From positions 1 to 64,000 of the forward strand of contig JAFXRC010000073.1 in the NCBI GenBank assembly GCA_017526585.1: a stretch of 64,000 nucleotides of DNA. The letters are read 5' to 3'. This DNA comes from Fibrobacter sp. Lineage in GTDB: Bacteria > Fibrobacterota > Fibrobacteria > Fibrobacterales > Fibrobacteraceae. A model generated the notes under the pieces. It saw only the letters and a program-made list of their open reading frames with translations, ran no database searches and was not told the DNA's origin. Within the stretch, counting starts at the first letter, position 1. Each line of letters starts with the position of its first letter. A program made the translations under genes and the position numbers. This document shows, piece by piece, positions 7,289 to 15,865 of the stretch.

Positions 7289-9058
7289 TTACTTCACCGC
7301 CTTGATTTCCCATAGGGCCTTGACTCCAGCGGCTACAATCAGGTGCTGTGGGGGAGCGTAAGGATTTTCTTCGGTGGGGAAGTTGGTCCAGTGCTTGGTA
7401 GAGAACTGGTAGTACTGGGTGGGCCGGTACATTACCGGAAGCACCGGAACGGTCTCCATAAAAATCTTGTTCAATTCGCGATAAGCGAGCGCCAGTTCGT
7501 CCTCGTTGCGGATAGTGGGAATCTTGTCTAGGAGCTTGTTGGCGGCCTCGTTGCTAAAACGACCTTGGTTGGAGAAGGCGTCTTCGCCCACAGGTCTAAG
7601 ACCGATTGGGCCCATGACCTGGGAAAACCTGGTCCAGGGTGTGGCAGCAGAGAGTTCTGCCGTCTGGGTCTTCATAGCGAGGTCGAAGGTCCCATGACGC
7701 AGGTCCTTGTCCCACACGCCGTAGTCCACGAAGTATTCCTCGGCGGGAATGCCGATTTCCTTGAAGGTCCCGGCGATGACCTTGATGGCGTCTTCCCAGT
7801 CGGTCCAGCCCTGGGGGCATTCCAACTTGATGGTGCGGACGGGGTTTCCGTCGGGTTCCAAAAGGGCGCCGTCGGCATTCCAGGAATAACCGGCCTCTTT
7901 CAAGATGTTGCGGGCCTTGTCCAAATCGAACTCATAGCCGTATTTTTCGGCATCTTCTTTGTTGAAGTACTTACTTTCGATGCCGAAGGGGAGGATGAAA
8001 CCAGATTGCATGGCCGGCGTGTAGTTAGAAATGGCTCTGGCCTTGACCTTCTCAAAGTTGATGCTGTGAGCTAGGGCCCTGCGGAAGGCGACGTCGCTAA
8101 AGGGCTTTTCCTGGTGGGCTATCAACAGCGTGGTTATGGATCCCGGCTGGTGGTAGGGCTCGTTTCGGCTCCAGGCGCGGATACTGTCCTTGGCCTTGTC
8201 CCAAATGCGGGGAAGGAAGATAGAGGATACATCCAGGTTTCCCTTGACCATGGCGCTATTGAAATGGTTGTTTCCATTGTAAAGGGAATGGATTATGAAC
8301 TTTGGCGCCGGTTTTTTCCCGTCATGTTTAGCGTTGCCCCAGTAGTTGTCGTTTCTTTCGAGGACAATCTTGTCGGGAGAGAAGGTTTTCAGGTCGTAGG
8401 GGCCCGAAACTACGGGGTTGGCGTCGTTCTTGAAAGCCGTTACCTTTGAGAAATCGTATTCATTGCCGTCCTTGGCTCCTTCGATTACTGGCTGGAACAC
8501 GGACTTGGGCAAGATAGAGGTCTCTGCTATGGCGTTAAGAATGATAAGGGGATTGCGGTTGTTTGGGACAAAGGCGAACGTGATATTGTTGTTCTTGTCG
8601 GCCGTGATGCTCTTTAGGTATTTCCAGTTGCCATGCCGGGGCGTGGGCAGAATGGAGTCAATAAAGAAGGTGTATATGACATCATCTACGGTAACCGGTT
8701 GGCCGTTGTTCCACTTGGCCTGTTCATCAAGGTGGACCACGATAGCGTCGTTCGTCTGCTTAAAGCTGTCGGCAAGCATGGGTTCAAGTTCACCATTCAG
8801 CTGGTTGTAGGTCACCAAGGTCTCATACATGAGCCGTACGTTCCCGTCAATGGGGAAATTGGGGTCGTAGTCCAGGGGATTGAACGTGGCCGGTGGTGCC
8901 CAGTCAAAACCACCGATATAGAGCGTTTCACTCCTCGGGTATTCCTGCTGGTCTTGGGCCACTTCGGCCTTTTCGTCGGTCTTGCAGCCGGTGAAAGACA
9001 GGAGCGCCCCCGTGAAGGCGATAACGCTAAAAACACTAAAGTGAGTCAAAATTTTCAT
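7289..9058 (-). CDS. ABC transporter substrate-binding lipoprotein, family 5
   Basis: This 589-residue protein is an extracytoplasmic solute-binding protein of family 5 (oligopeptide/nickel/oligosaccharide class). A lipoprotein signal ends in LLSFTGC, placing the mature Cys near residue 25. Family marks include FDWAPPATFNPL, VRLMYETLVTYN, WNNGQPVTVDDVIYTF and FRRALAHSINFEKV. The ligand may be a peptide or a short oligosaccharide, since family 5 proteins also bind cellobiose-type sugars in some bacteria; sequence alone does not decide. No permease or ATPase genes are nearby, so it is an orphan binding protein that must share a transporter encoded elsewhere. Confidence 0.88.
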   Translation of the reverse strand: MKILTHFSVFSVIAFTGALLSFTGCKTDEKAEVAQDQQEYPRSETLYIGGFDWAPPATFNPLDYDPNFPIDGNVRLMYETLVTYNQLNGELEPMLADSFKQTNDAIVVHLDEQAKWNNGQPVTVDDVIYTFFIDSILPTPRHGNWKYLKSITADKNNNITFAFVPNNRNPLIILNAIAETSILPKSVFQPVIEGAKDGNEYDFSKVTAFKNDANPVVSGPYDLKTFSPDKIVLERNDNYWGNAKHDGKKPAPKFIIHSLYNGNNHFNSAMVKGNLDVSSIFLPRIWDKAKDSIRAWSRNEPYHQPGSITTLLIAHQEKPFSDVAFRRALAHSINFEKVKARAISNYTPAMQSGFILPFGIESKYFNKEDAEKYGYEFDLDKARNILKEAGYSWNADGALLEPDGNPVRTIKLECPQGWTDWEDAIKVIAGTFKEIGIPAEEYFVDYGVWDKDLRHGTFDLAMKTQTAELSAATPWTRFSQVMGPIGLRPVGEDAFSNQGRFSNEAANKLLDKIPTIRNEDELALAYRELNKIFMETVPVLPVMYRPTQYYQFSTKHWTNFPTEENPYAPPQHLIVAAGVKALWEIKAVK

Positions 9059-9172
9059 CCTTCCAAAATCCCAAATATATATATGAGAAATGTAACGTTT
9101 TTTCTAGGGAAAAACTACCGTTTTTTTCAAAAAATGGCCCCAAATGGAGCGTTTGAAGGAGAAAAAGGGGCT

Positions 9173-11698
9173 TTAAAGGGAAAACCCGTACAGGAGCCGT
9201 TTAGATGAGGCGCTAAAAAGGGTTTTGTTCAAGATGAAGGGGGTTCCTGCCCCTCCGGGAGTGCTGAACTGTTTCACCGGTTTCCCGTCTGAGAGGGAAA
9301 TGGCGATAACCTCATTTCCCTGGTCTAGCCAGGCTAGGCCGTCTTCAACGAAGGGTTTGGAGAATATGGAGTTCTTGCCCTGGAATTTCCATAGAGGGGT
9401 GCCCGCGATGGTGTACAATAGCAGATTCTGGTTCGCAAGACCCACTAGAACGCAGGTTTTTCCTTGGTAGGGGAACGCCTGTAATGACGCTATGGGAGAT
9501 TCCATTAGGATTTGCAGGGGCTCCTTGTCGGGGTGTCTGGAATCGTAGATGAGCACCCTGTTGTTTGTGGTGGCAAGGATCATCGTGGAGTCAGCCTGGG
9601 TCATCTGAGAGATACCGGTTTGTATCTTCAGGGTCTCTTGCTTGATTAGTCCGGAACCTTCCCAGAGGTGCGTGATGTTCCCCTCTAGGGAGGTTGTCAC
9701 AATTTGGGAGTCATCTCTCGCAAAAAGGAAAGGTAGATCGGAAATCTTTCGGGACCAGGCTAGTCTGCCCTCCGGCCTGGTAAGCTTCATTAAGAATCCG
9801 TTCCAAGTGGATATGTAAATGGATTCGTTTTCAAGGATGATGTTGAATGCCTTGCCAGGAAGCTGTACGGTGGTTCTTTTTCCGTCCTTGCTGAGTTCAT
9901 AGATGTTCAGGTTGAATCCCGATGCCAGTACTAAGGATTTTTCGTCGCTTCCGATAACGGGGCTGTTGTCCATTTTGGATAGAGTCTTTGTCCAACGCTG
10001 TTCACCTGTTTCGGCGTTGATGCAAATGAGACGGCTTGCTGCAGGGTCTATGGTATAGAGGTTTTTCTTGCTCCCGAAGAATTGAGGATACTTTGTTTTT
10101 GGGGATACGTTCAATAGGCTTACGAATTTTGCGCCAATAGCTTTGCTGTAGCGGTTAAGAATAAGGGATGTTATCTGGGGATTGCTGACAGAAAGCCGGA
10201 CCGCTTCTGACCAGGCCTTTTGACGATCCTGTTCCTTGCCCTGGGTATTCTCTAACTGTAGTGCCTTGAATAGCCATGCCTCGGCATTGCCTGGCTCTAG
10301 TTTTAACAGAGAGTCTAAAACGGCGGTGAGCTTTTCCCACTGGGACGTTTCTGCGAGAATCGCCGCCTGCTGGGAGAGAATGGTAGATGCGAGGGTTGTT
10401 TTCCCATAGTAATGAGGAGCGATACCTTGTAAAGTTTGCCCGTCAAAGCTTAGGTAGATGTTGCCGTCGGTATATAACGGTTCTGTAACAATGGGTTTTG
10501 CAAAATTGAAATTCCAGAGCGGGTGGAGCAGTGTGTCGACCACGATGAGGGCCCCTTCGCTGGTGAATAGGCCAAGAGTTCCCCTAGCCAGGGGGTGAAT
10601 TCGGTCTGCGTCGCTCCGGACGGAGGCAATAGTGTTTCCTGTTGATAATTCTACTAAGGTTATGCGACCAGAGGCTTCCAAGACGGCGATATTCTTGCCA
10701 AAGGGAATGACGCTTTCCACATTGTTGAAAGCCTCTTTCCAGCGAGGTTCTGTTATATTAGGTAGGGCGTAGCAAAATAGATTTCCGCCGGAGTAGAAAA
10801 TGAGATGGTTCTTGACAGAAGTTACCCGCTGAATGGCATCGAACTGGCTTAGTGTGTACGCCTCCGAAAGGTTATCATCAGATAAAAAATGCAGAGCGTT
10901 GTCTGGACAATTCATGATGAAATGCCCGGTAGGAGCAAAATACATTTCTAGCAGGCATTCGTTGTACTTGTCACTTGCCTGAATTTGTTCGCCCTTCTTG
11001 TTAACAAGAATAATGGCATAATCGCCCTGGACAAGGGCCCTATCTCCGCCAATGGCAATAGCCTTGGGGTTTTTGAGGGCGAAGGATTTTGATTTGCGAA
11101 TGTTGTTGAACGGCTTGAAATGAATGCTATCGGTTTCTGGGTGGGAGTACCAGATGCCGGTATTGTCAATTTTTAGAATATCCGGATTTCCAATAGAGCC
11201 CACGGAAATGTTGACAAGAGAGTCTCCTGTAATTTTAAGTATGCTGCCGTTCTGCAAGTGAACGTAAGTTGGAGTTCCTCCAAATATTTTTCGTATGGGA
11301 GATTTTAATCGAAGAGATTTTTTTTGTATGAATTCTGGTTCAATTGCGGTTGCGGCAATTCTTTCAGCAAGCCAATATGCTTTGTTCGGTTCATTGGTTA
11401 TTTGAAGGCTTTGCCTGTAGTACAGGTTTGCCGATTGTCTGTTTCCAGATAGTTCTTGGATTTTCCCGAGGTAAAAGCTGGCCTGCTCTTTGTCTTGAAC
11501 GTCTCCCTCGCTGACCACTTTTTCCAGAATGCCGATGGCCTTCTGGTATTCTCCCTTCATTTCAAAATAATAGAGGGCTTCTTGAATGGATGATTCCATC
11601 TTGCTTGCAAACGTAAAGGATATAAGCCCACATAGCCACACAAGCATCATTGCTGTGCGTATGGCTTTTTGTCTTATGTTTATTCTACGTTGCAACAT
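9173..11698 (-). CDS. Secreted TPR and beta-propeller (PQQ-like) repeat protein
   Basis: This 841-residue protein starts with a charged N-terminus and one hydrophobic helix (MMLVWLCGLISFTFA), a likely signal peptide. Residues about 30-110 look like tetratricopeptide helices (ALYYFEMKGEYQKAIGILE). A second TPR-like stretch near residue 450-520 (EWEKLTAVLD-type helices, LEPGNAEAWLFKALQLE) separates two blocks of blade-like repeats such as RWTKTLSKMDNSPVIGS, LAWSRKISDLPFLFA and PLWKFQGKNSIFSKPF. These are typical of PQQ/YncE-type propellers without enzyme motifs. I chose ATG 11698; TTG 11719 is an in-frame alternative. It is last in the LysM/kinase/regulator gene run, 71 bases after the regulator, so it may be a periplasmic partner of that signalling system. 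Confidence 0.7.
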   Translation of the reverse strand: MLQRRINIRQKAIRTAMMLVWLCGLISFTFASKMESSIQEALYYFEMKGEYQKAIGILEKVVSEGDVQDKEQASFYLGKIQELSGNRQSANLYYRQSLQITNEPNKAYWLAERIAATAIEPEFIQKKSLRLKSPIRKIFGGTPTYVHLQNGSILKITGDSLVNISVGSIGNPDILKIDNTGIWYSHPETDSIHFKPFNNIRKSKSFALKNPKAIAIGGDRALVQGDYAIILVNKKGEQIQASDKYNECLLEMYFAPTGHFIMNCPDNALHFLSDDNLSEAYTLSQFDAIQRVTSVKNHLIFYSGGNLFCYALPNITEPRWKEAFNNVESVIPFGKNIAVLEASGRITLVELSTGNTIASVRSDADRIHPLARGTLGLFTSEGALIVVDTLLHPLWNFNFAKPIVTEPLYTDGNIYLSFDGQTLQGIAPHYYGKTTLASTILSQQAAILAETSQWEKLTAVLDSLLKLEPGNAEAWLFKALQLENTQGKEQDRQKAWSEAVRLSVSNPQITSLILNRYSKAIGAKFVSLLNVSPKTKYPQFFGSKKNLYTIDPAASRLICINAETGEQRWTKTLSKMDNSPVIGSDEKSLVLASGFNLNIYELSKDGKRTTVQLPGKAFNIILENESIYISTWNGFLMKLTRPEGRLAWSRKISDLPFLFARDDSQIVTTSLEGNITHLWEGSGLIKQETLKIQTGISQMTQADSTMILATTNNRVLIYDSRHPDKEPLQILMESPIASLQAFPYQGKTCVLVGLANQNLLLYTIAGTPLWKFQGKNSIFSKPFVEDGLAWLDQGNEVIAISLSDGKPVKQFSTPGGAGTPFILNKTLFSASSKRLLYGFSL

Positions 11699-11769
11699 TT
11701 GTACTTTCGCTTCTCTCAATTACCAAATGCTTGGCTCGGTCATATCGCTCGCCCTATGCATTTGTCACA

Positions 11770-12477
11770 CTACACATCGAACTTGTATCCTGCCCCTCTG
11801 ATGGAAAGAATAATCTTGGGATTGGCTTGGTCATCTTCCAGTTTTTTACGAAGGTTCACAATGTGGTTGTCAATGGTTCGTGTGGAGGGCATGTTGTCTG
11901 TGGTGTAACCCCAGATATCTTGCAATAGGTCTTCGCGTAGCACCACTTCGCCCTTGTGCTGCCAGAAATACTTGAGAATTTGGAACTCCCTGGCGGACAT
12001 TTCTAAAGGAATTCCTCCCTTGGTGGCTTCGTATTTCTTGAAGTCCAGATGGATGTCTGCAAAATCAACCGCATCAGGGGACTGTGTTGTCGATGTCGGA
12101 ACGGCATCGGAATCGACTCTGCGTAAAAATGCCTTGACGCGGGCTAAGAGTTCCAGAATTGAAAAAGGCTTGGTTACATAGTCATCGGCTCCCATTTCCA
12201 GGCCGGCCACCTTGCTAGTCTCTTCGGTCTTGGCGGTGAGCATAATGATGAAGGTTTGGGGGTGTTTCTTGCGGATGACCCGACAAACCTCGAACCCGCT
12301 CTTCTTGGGTATCATGAGGTCGAGAACGACCAGGTGCGGCATAAAGGAATCCGCCTTGGCAATGGCCTCTTCGCCGTCGGCCGCCGTTTCTACGATGTAA
12401 TTTTCCAGTTCAAAGTTGTCCTGGAGACCGAGCCGGATAATTTCTTCGTCTTCTACGATGAGGATTTTGTGTTGCAT
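11770..12477 (-). CDS. OmpR/PhoB-family response regulator
   Basis: This 235-residue regulator has a receiver domain (residues 1-120) with acidic pocket VEDEE, phosphoacceptor Asp in LVVLDLMIP near residue 53 and the conserved Lys in DDYVTKPF. A winged-helix DNA-binding domain of the OmpR type follows (LEMSAREFQILKYFWQHKGE, then RTIDNHIVNLRKKLE). It lies one base after the histidine kinase gene on the same strand and is surely its partner. Targets are unknown. The downstream propeller protein and upstream LysM protein hint that the pair monitors the envelope. Confidence 0.94.
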   Translation of the reverse strand: MQHKILIVEDEEIIRLGLQDNFELENYIVETAADGEEAIAKADSFMPHLVVLDLMIPKKSGFEVCRVIRKKHPQTFIIMLTAKTEETSKVAGLEMGADDYVTKPFSILELLARVKAFLRRVDSDAVPTSTTQSPDAVDFADIHLDFKKYEATKGGIPLEMSAREFQILKYFWQHKGEVVLREDLLQDIWGYTTDNMPSTRTIDNHIVNLRKKLEDDQANPKIILSIRGAGYKFDV

Positions 12478-12478
12478 G

Positions 12479-14521
12479 TTAGTCCACCTTTCTAAATCGA
12501 ACCGTAAAGTTGGATCCTTTACCGGGTTTACTTGTCAGGGAAATGGTCGCCTTGTGGGTTTCTGCAACTCTCTTTACGATGGCGAGTCCAAGTCCAGACC
12601 CCTTTGTACTGCGGGTCATCTCGTCGCCGACCCTATAGAAATCATTAAATATATTTTTTTGCTCCGAAGAGGGAATGCCCACACCCGTATCTATCACTGA
12701 AAATACAGCGCGGTCATCTTCATTATAAACCTTGATTTCGATATCACCGGGGGCGTTGGTGTACTTGATGGCATTTTCAATGAGGTTCTGGGCAAGGCTG
12801 TAAAGTGCCGTATAGTCGCCCATAACATATACATTAGGGTCAAAGCGTGTTTTGAAGGACAGTCCCTTTTCTACTCCGATATCCTCCACTGCTTCGAAGA
12901 CCTTCTTGGCACATACGGAAAAATCCAACTTTTCCCATTTGAAGGCCCCTGTTCCGTGTTCCATACGGGTGTAGTTCAGAATGGCTCCAATCAGGTTTTC
13001 CAGGCGAGAAGCCTCTTTGTTGATGAGTCCGGAGTACTCCTGGACTTTTTCGACTTTCATAACGCGCCCCCGTGCCATCATTTCGGCGAACATTTTGATG
13101 GATGTTAGAGGGGTTTTCAATTCGTGGGAAACGCTGGAAAGAAAGTTTGCTTTCATTGCCAAAAGCTTATGCTCCTGGATGAAGAATCGTAACATAAAGA
13201 AGGAGCCGAAAATTACTGTAATGAGAGAGAAGAACAAAAGACCGTACATCAAGAACATCCGGTGTCTTGATTCCTGACGGATTTCGCTGACGTCTTTTTC
13301 GTATAGGCTTAACTGCCAGGGAAGTGCTGAACTGAGTGAAGTTTGGGTAAGAACTGTTGCGCTATCGGGGATAGAGCCAAGTAAAAGAGAATCCCTTGTG
13401 TCTGTGATGGAAAAGGGAACATTGTTCCATCGTTGAGCAACATTCTTTAGTTTGTCTAAAATTCTGTTGCGATAGGCCGTTTCATTCACTTTGGCTATGA
13501 CAACCTGATTTCCGGAAAGTAACGGGTACGACATCCTGAAGAGGGTTACGTCTCTTTCAGATTTAAAGAGAATTCCTGTTTTGGAAGCGCTTTCGCTATG
13601 TAGTGTGTTGTTGAAAAACTCTTGGTTCTGGATAAGAATATCGGTGTAGTCTAACTGACGGTTGAAGTTTCCACGAAGATTCCAGAAGGCCTCTCGTTTT
13701 TCTTGTTTGAGGTTTTCAAATGAAAGAATTTGTGTGAATGCAGTTTCAAAGAAAAACCTTGTTGAGGGAATGTCTTCAATATTTTTTTCTTGTAAAAAAT
13801 TGTTCAGGACAGTCAAACAGTAGTCTTCGGCGTCCTGGTGTTTTTTCATTTTTACCAAGATGTCAAAATGAAGCAGGTTAATCGACCGGGTGAGGTCAGA
13901 ATGAAGGTAGCCTTGGAGCTTGGGCCTGGCCTCAAGGATTTTCAACAGACGTAAGGCTTCGCTGTAGTCCTTTTCTCGGTACGCTATGCGAATAAGTCCA
14001 AGAATATTTTGAACCTGTTCTTTGGGCGTGAGTATTGGATTTCGGGCGAGCATTTCTCGAGAGAAAAGAACTTCATGTAATTTGTCCTTATCTTGCTCGC
14101 TTTGGTATAGGGCACTTTCTGCAAGGGATGGCTTTGTGTCGGGAAAGTGATTTGTGCTGGTAAGCCATTTTGTTGAGATGTCTGGATAAACCAGTGTCCC
14201 GTTATTGTACAGGAATATGGCTTCAATCCCGTTTACATCCTTGAAATTTGCCGCGTTGCCAAATTCCAGGAGGCTTTTGGGCAATTCGTATAGGAATAGG
14301 GAAGCCGTCTTGGTTTCCTGGAAGATTTTGTTCTGCTCTTTTTCAAGGGCTTCTTCCAATTCCTTTTGCAGAGAAATTCTGTTCTCATCGAAATTTTTCT
14401 GAGTGAGGTAGTTCTCGTTTTGAATGTTGCGAAAACTCAAATAAGAAAGAATCGCCATCGGAAGGACGATGGCTCCAGCGAAAAAGCCAAAGAACAGGAG
14501 GTTGTTGCGTGAGATTCTCAG
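12479..14521 (-). CDS. Sensor histidine kinase, proposed CTG start
   Basis: This is a membrane histidine kinase of about 680 residues. The first membrane helix (LLFFGFFAGAIVLPMAILSY) is present only if translation starts upstream of ATG 14458. The frame is open back to a TGA at 14527, and CTG 14521 sits six bases after a strong AGGAGG. A periplasmic sensor region of about 390 residues, largely helical, has no family I recognise. The second helix (MYGLLFFSLITVIFGSFFML) is near residues 420-445. HisKA (SVSHELKTPLTSIKMF, His near 466) and HATPase (NLIENAIKYTN, DTGVGIP, GSGLGLAIV) follow. It is one base from the regulator gene. Confidence 0.85.
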   Translation of the reverse strand: MRISRNNLLFFGFFAGAIVLPMAILSYLSFRNIQNENYLTQKNFDENRISLQKELEEALEKEQNKIFQETKTASLFLYELPKSLLEFGNAANFKDVNGIEAIFLYNNGTLVYPDISTKWLTSTNHFPDTKPSLAESALYQSEQDKDKLHEVLFSREMLARNPILTPKEQVQNILGLIRIAYREKDYSEALRLLKILEARPKLQGYLHSDLTRSINLLHFDILVKMKKHQDAEDYCLTVLNNFLQEKNIEDIPSTRFFFETAFTQILSFENLKQEKREAFWNLRGNFNRQLDYTDILIQNQEFFNNTLHSESASKTGILFKSERDVTLFRMSYPLLSGNQVVIAKVNETAYRNRILDKLKNVAQRWNNVPFSITDTRDSLLLGSIPDSATVLTQTSLSSALPWQLSLYEKDVSEIRQESRHRMFLMYGLLFFSLITVIFGSFFMLRFFIQEHKLLAMKANFLSSVSHELKTPLTSIKMFAEMMARGRVMKVEKVQEYSGLINKEASRLENLIGAILNYTRMEHGTGAFKWEKLDFSVCAKKVFEAVEDIGVEKGLSFKTRFDPNVYVMGDYTALYSLAQNLIENAIKYTNAPGDIEIKVYNEDDRAVFSVIDTGVGIPSSEQKNIFNDFYRVGDEMTRSTKGSGLGLAIVKRVAETHKATISLTSKPGKGSNFTVRFRKVD

Positions 14522-14524
14522 CCG

Positions 14525-14533
14525 TCACCTCCT
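14525..14533 (-). promoter_or_regulatory. Strong Shine-Dalgarno site before a non-ATG kinase start
   Basis: AGGAGGTGA reads on the minus strand with the TGA being the in-frame stop that closes the upstream frame. The only start-like codon at proper spacing in the kinase frame is CTG 14521. Confidence 0.6.
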
Positions 14534-14537
14534 CTAG

Positions 14538-14654
14538 CTAGAAGGGGAGGTGCGACGATATAGTAGGGAACAACAATATGAGAACGCTTGTCCCCATAAG
14601 CAGTGTGACCAGGGAAAAGGCCAGTGCGGTTATGGCTATTAGGGTCTTTGTCAC
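14538..14654 (-). CDS. Small membrane peptide (38 residues) between LysM protein and kinase
   Basis: A GTG at 14654 overlaps the stop of the LysM gene (GTGA) and opens a 38-codon frame ending TAG at 14538. The peptide is nearly all hydrophobic (TLIAITALAFSLVTLLMGTS, then VLILLFPTI), consistent with one long or two short membrane helices. The strong ribosome-binding site of the kinase begins five bases after its stop. I recognise no family. Placement inside the operon, with start-stop overlap, supports real translation. It could be a small regulator of the adjacent kinase or only a coupling leader. Confidence 0.5.
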   Translation of the reverse strand: MTKTLIAITALAFSLVTLLMGTSVLILLFPTISSHLPF

Positions 14655-15820
14655 TTGACTAATTGTACTCTATGGGTAACGGAAACCTTGTGGCCGATCT
14701 CTACTCGGCGGTTGTTGGAATAAATTTCGCGAATTAGCACGGCCGCTTCATGTTCGGTAGCCCGGGTAATAATTCCACGGCCTAATAGGCGCGGAGGGAT
14801 GCTCTCATCGGACTTGTCTTCTTCCCAGATGGCAATGGCGTCACCGGTGCGGAACTTGTCTTCCTTGCCCTTGTCGATCAGTACGTAGGAATAGGCTCCA
14901 ATAATCAGCATGGGGTCCATGGCGTAGCGGATGGAGGCCATCTCTTTAATATCGGACTTTTGTTCCTTGCCGTAGCCGCTGACATTCAGAATCTTCGGGT
15001 TCTTTTTCAGGCGAGCCTTGGATTGATTGATCTTTATCTCGCGGAAGCTTTGGACAATCTGTGCCCGAGACAGGGTGTCTCCAACGGCGGTGATCTTTGC
15101 ATATCCTGAAAGCCGGAGCATGGCGTAAGTGTCAAAGCTTTTCCCGCGGGTTCCAGGAACATCTATGGCCCGTGCGTCCAGAATTTCAACTAAGTCGCCC
15201 TTCTTCGCCTTGATGTCAGTCTTTTTACCGATTCCTACAACGACTTCCATCTCGGGAATGTGGAGGATGGGTTCCTTACGTTCACCAGAGCGGATGGAGA
15301 AGAAACTTTCATCTTTTTTCAAGTCTTCAACATCGTAAATCTCGGGAGCGAGAATTTGGTAATACCCGTTGAAAATTTTAGGAGCCGGGCGCTGCCTATA
15401 AAGGTACACATCTTCTTCTTTCTTGACTTTCTTGGGGCGCTTGTCACGATTACGAAGGTCGCCTAACATATTTTCAAAGTCGCCGTTCCTTGCGTCCTTG
15501 TCATCGCATCCTACGGCAGAAACACCCTTGGGTAGATTGGTATCGGCGATGGCACCACCGCAGGGGTAACGGTTTTGTGATGTTGGGATTACCGGTTGGT
15601 CTTCACGGGTGCTATCCCCAAAATAGATGGAGTCGCCGGGGTAAATCCAGTGGGGGTCCTGGATATGCCTGTTGTTTTCCCACAAATCGGGCCAGGCAAA
15701 GGGGTCGTTCAGGAATTCGTCACTCAGGTCCCAAAGGGTGTCGCCTTCCTTGACAATATAGGCAGACGCAACCAGCACTCCCAGACCGAGGCACAAAGTC
15801 GCAGTTTTCAAAAATCCCAT
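14651..15820 (-). CDS. Secreted LysM-domain protein
   Basis: This 389-residue protein has a signal peptide (FLKTATLCLGLGVLVASA) followed at once by a LysM domain (YIVKEGDTLWDLSDEFLNDP, then WIYPGDSIYF, about residues 21-68), which binds peptidoglycan. The remaining 300 residues show repeated beta-rich segments (GDLVEILDARAIDVPG, FRTGDAIAIWEED) with no catalytic motif I know. The layout resembles LysM proteins with FlgT/SH3-like tails in other Gram-negative bacteria. AAGGA precedes the ATG. It is first in a five-gene run with a kinase and regulator and so may be the envelope component sensed or controlled by them. Confidence 0.8.
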   Translation of the reverse strand: MGFLKTATLCLGLGVLVASAYIVKEGDTLWDLSDEFLNDPFAWPDLWENNRHIQDPHWIYPGDSIYFGDSTREDQPVIPTSQNRYPCGGAIADTNLPKGVSAVGCDDKDARNGDFENMLGDLRNRDKRPKKVKKEEDVYLYRQRPAPKIFNGYYQILAPEIYDVEDLKKDESFFSIRSGERKEPILHIPEMEVVVGIGKKTDIKAKKGDLVEILDARAIDVPGTRGKSFDTYAMLRLSGYAKITAVGDTLSRAQIVQSFREIKINQSKARLKKNPKILNVSGYGKEQKSDIKEMASIRYAMDPMLIIGAYSYVLIDKGKEDKFRTGDAIAIWEEDKSDESIPPRLLGRGIITRATEHEAAVLIREIYSNNRRVEIGHKVSVTHRVQLVK

Positions 15821-15865
15821 AGTAATCCTTGTAACTCTTTGAACGTGAACAAGTTATGTAATAAT

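Noticed and set aside
9059-9172. Terminator between the propeller gene and the solute-binding gene
   Set aside because: GCCCC and GGGGC can pair only across a loop of about 27 bases; too weak to list as a feature.
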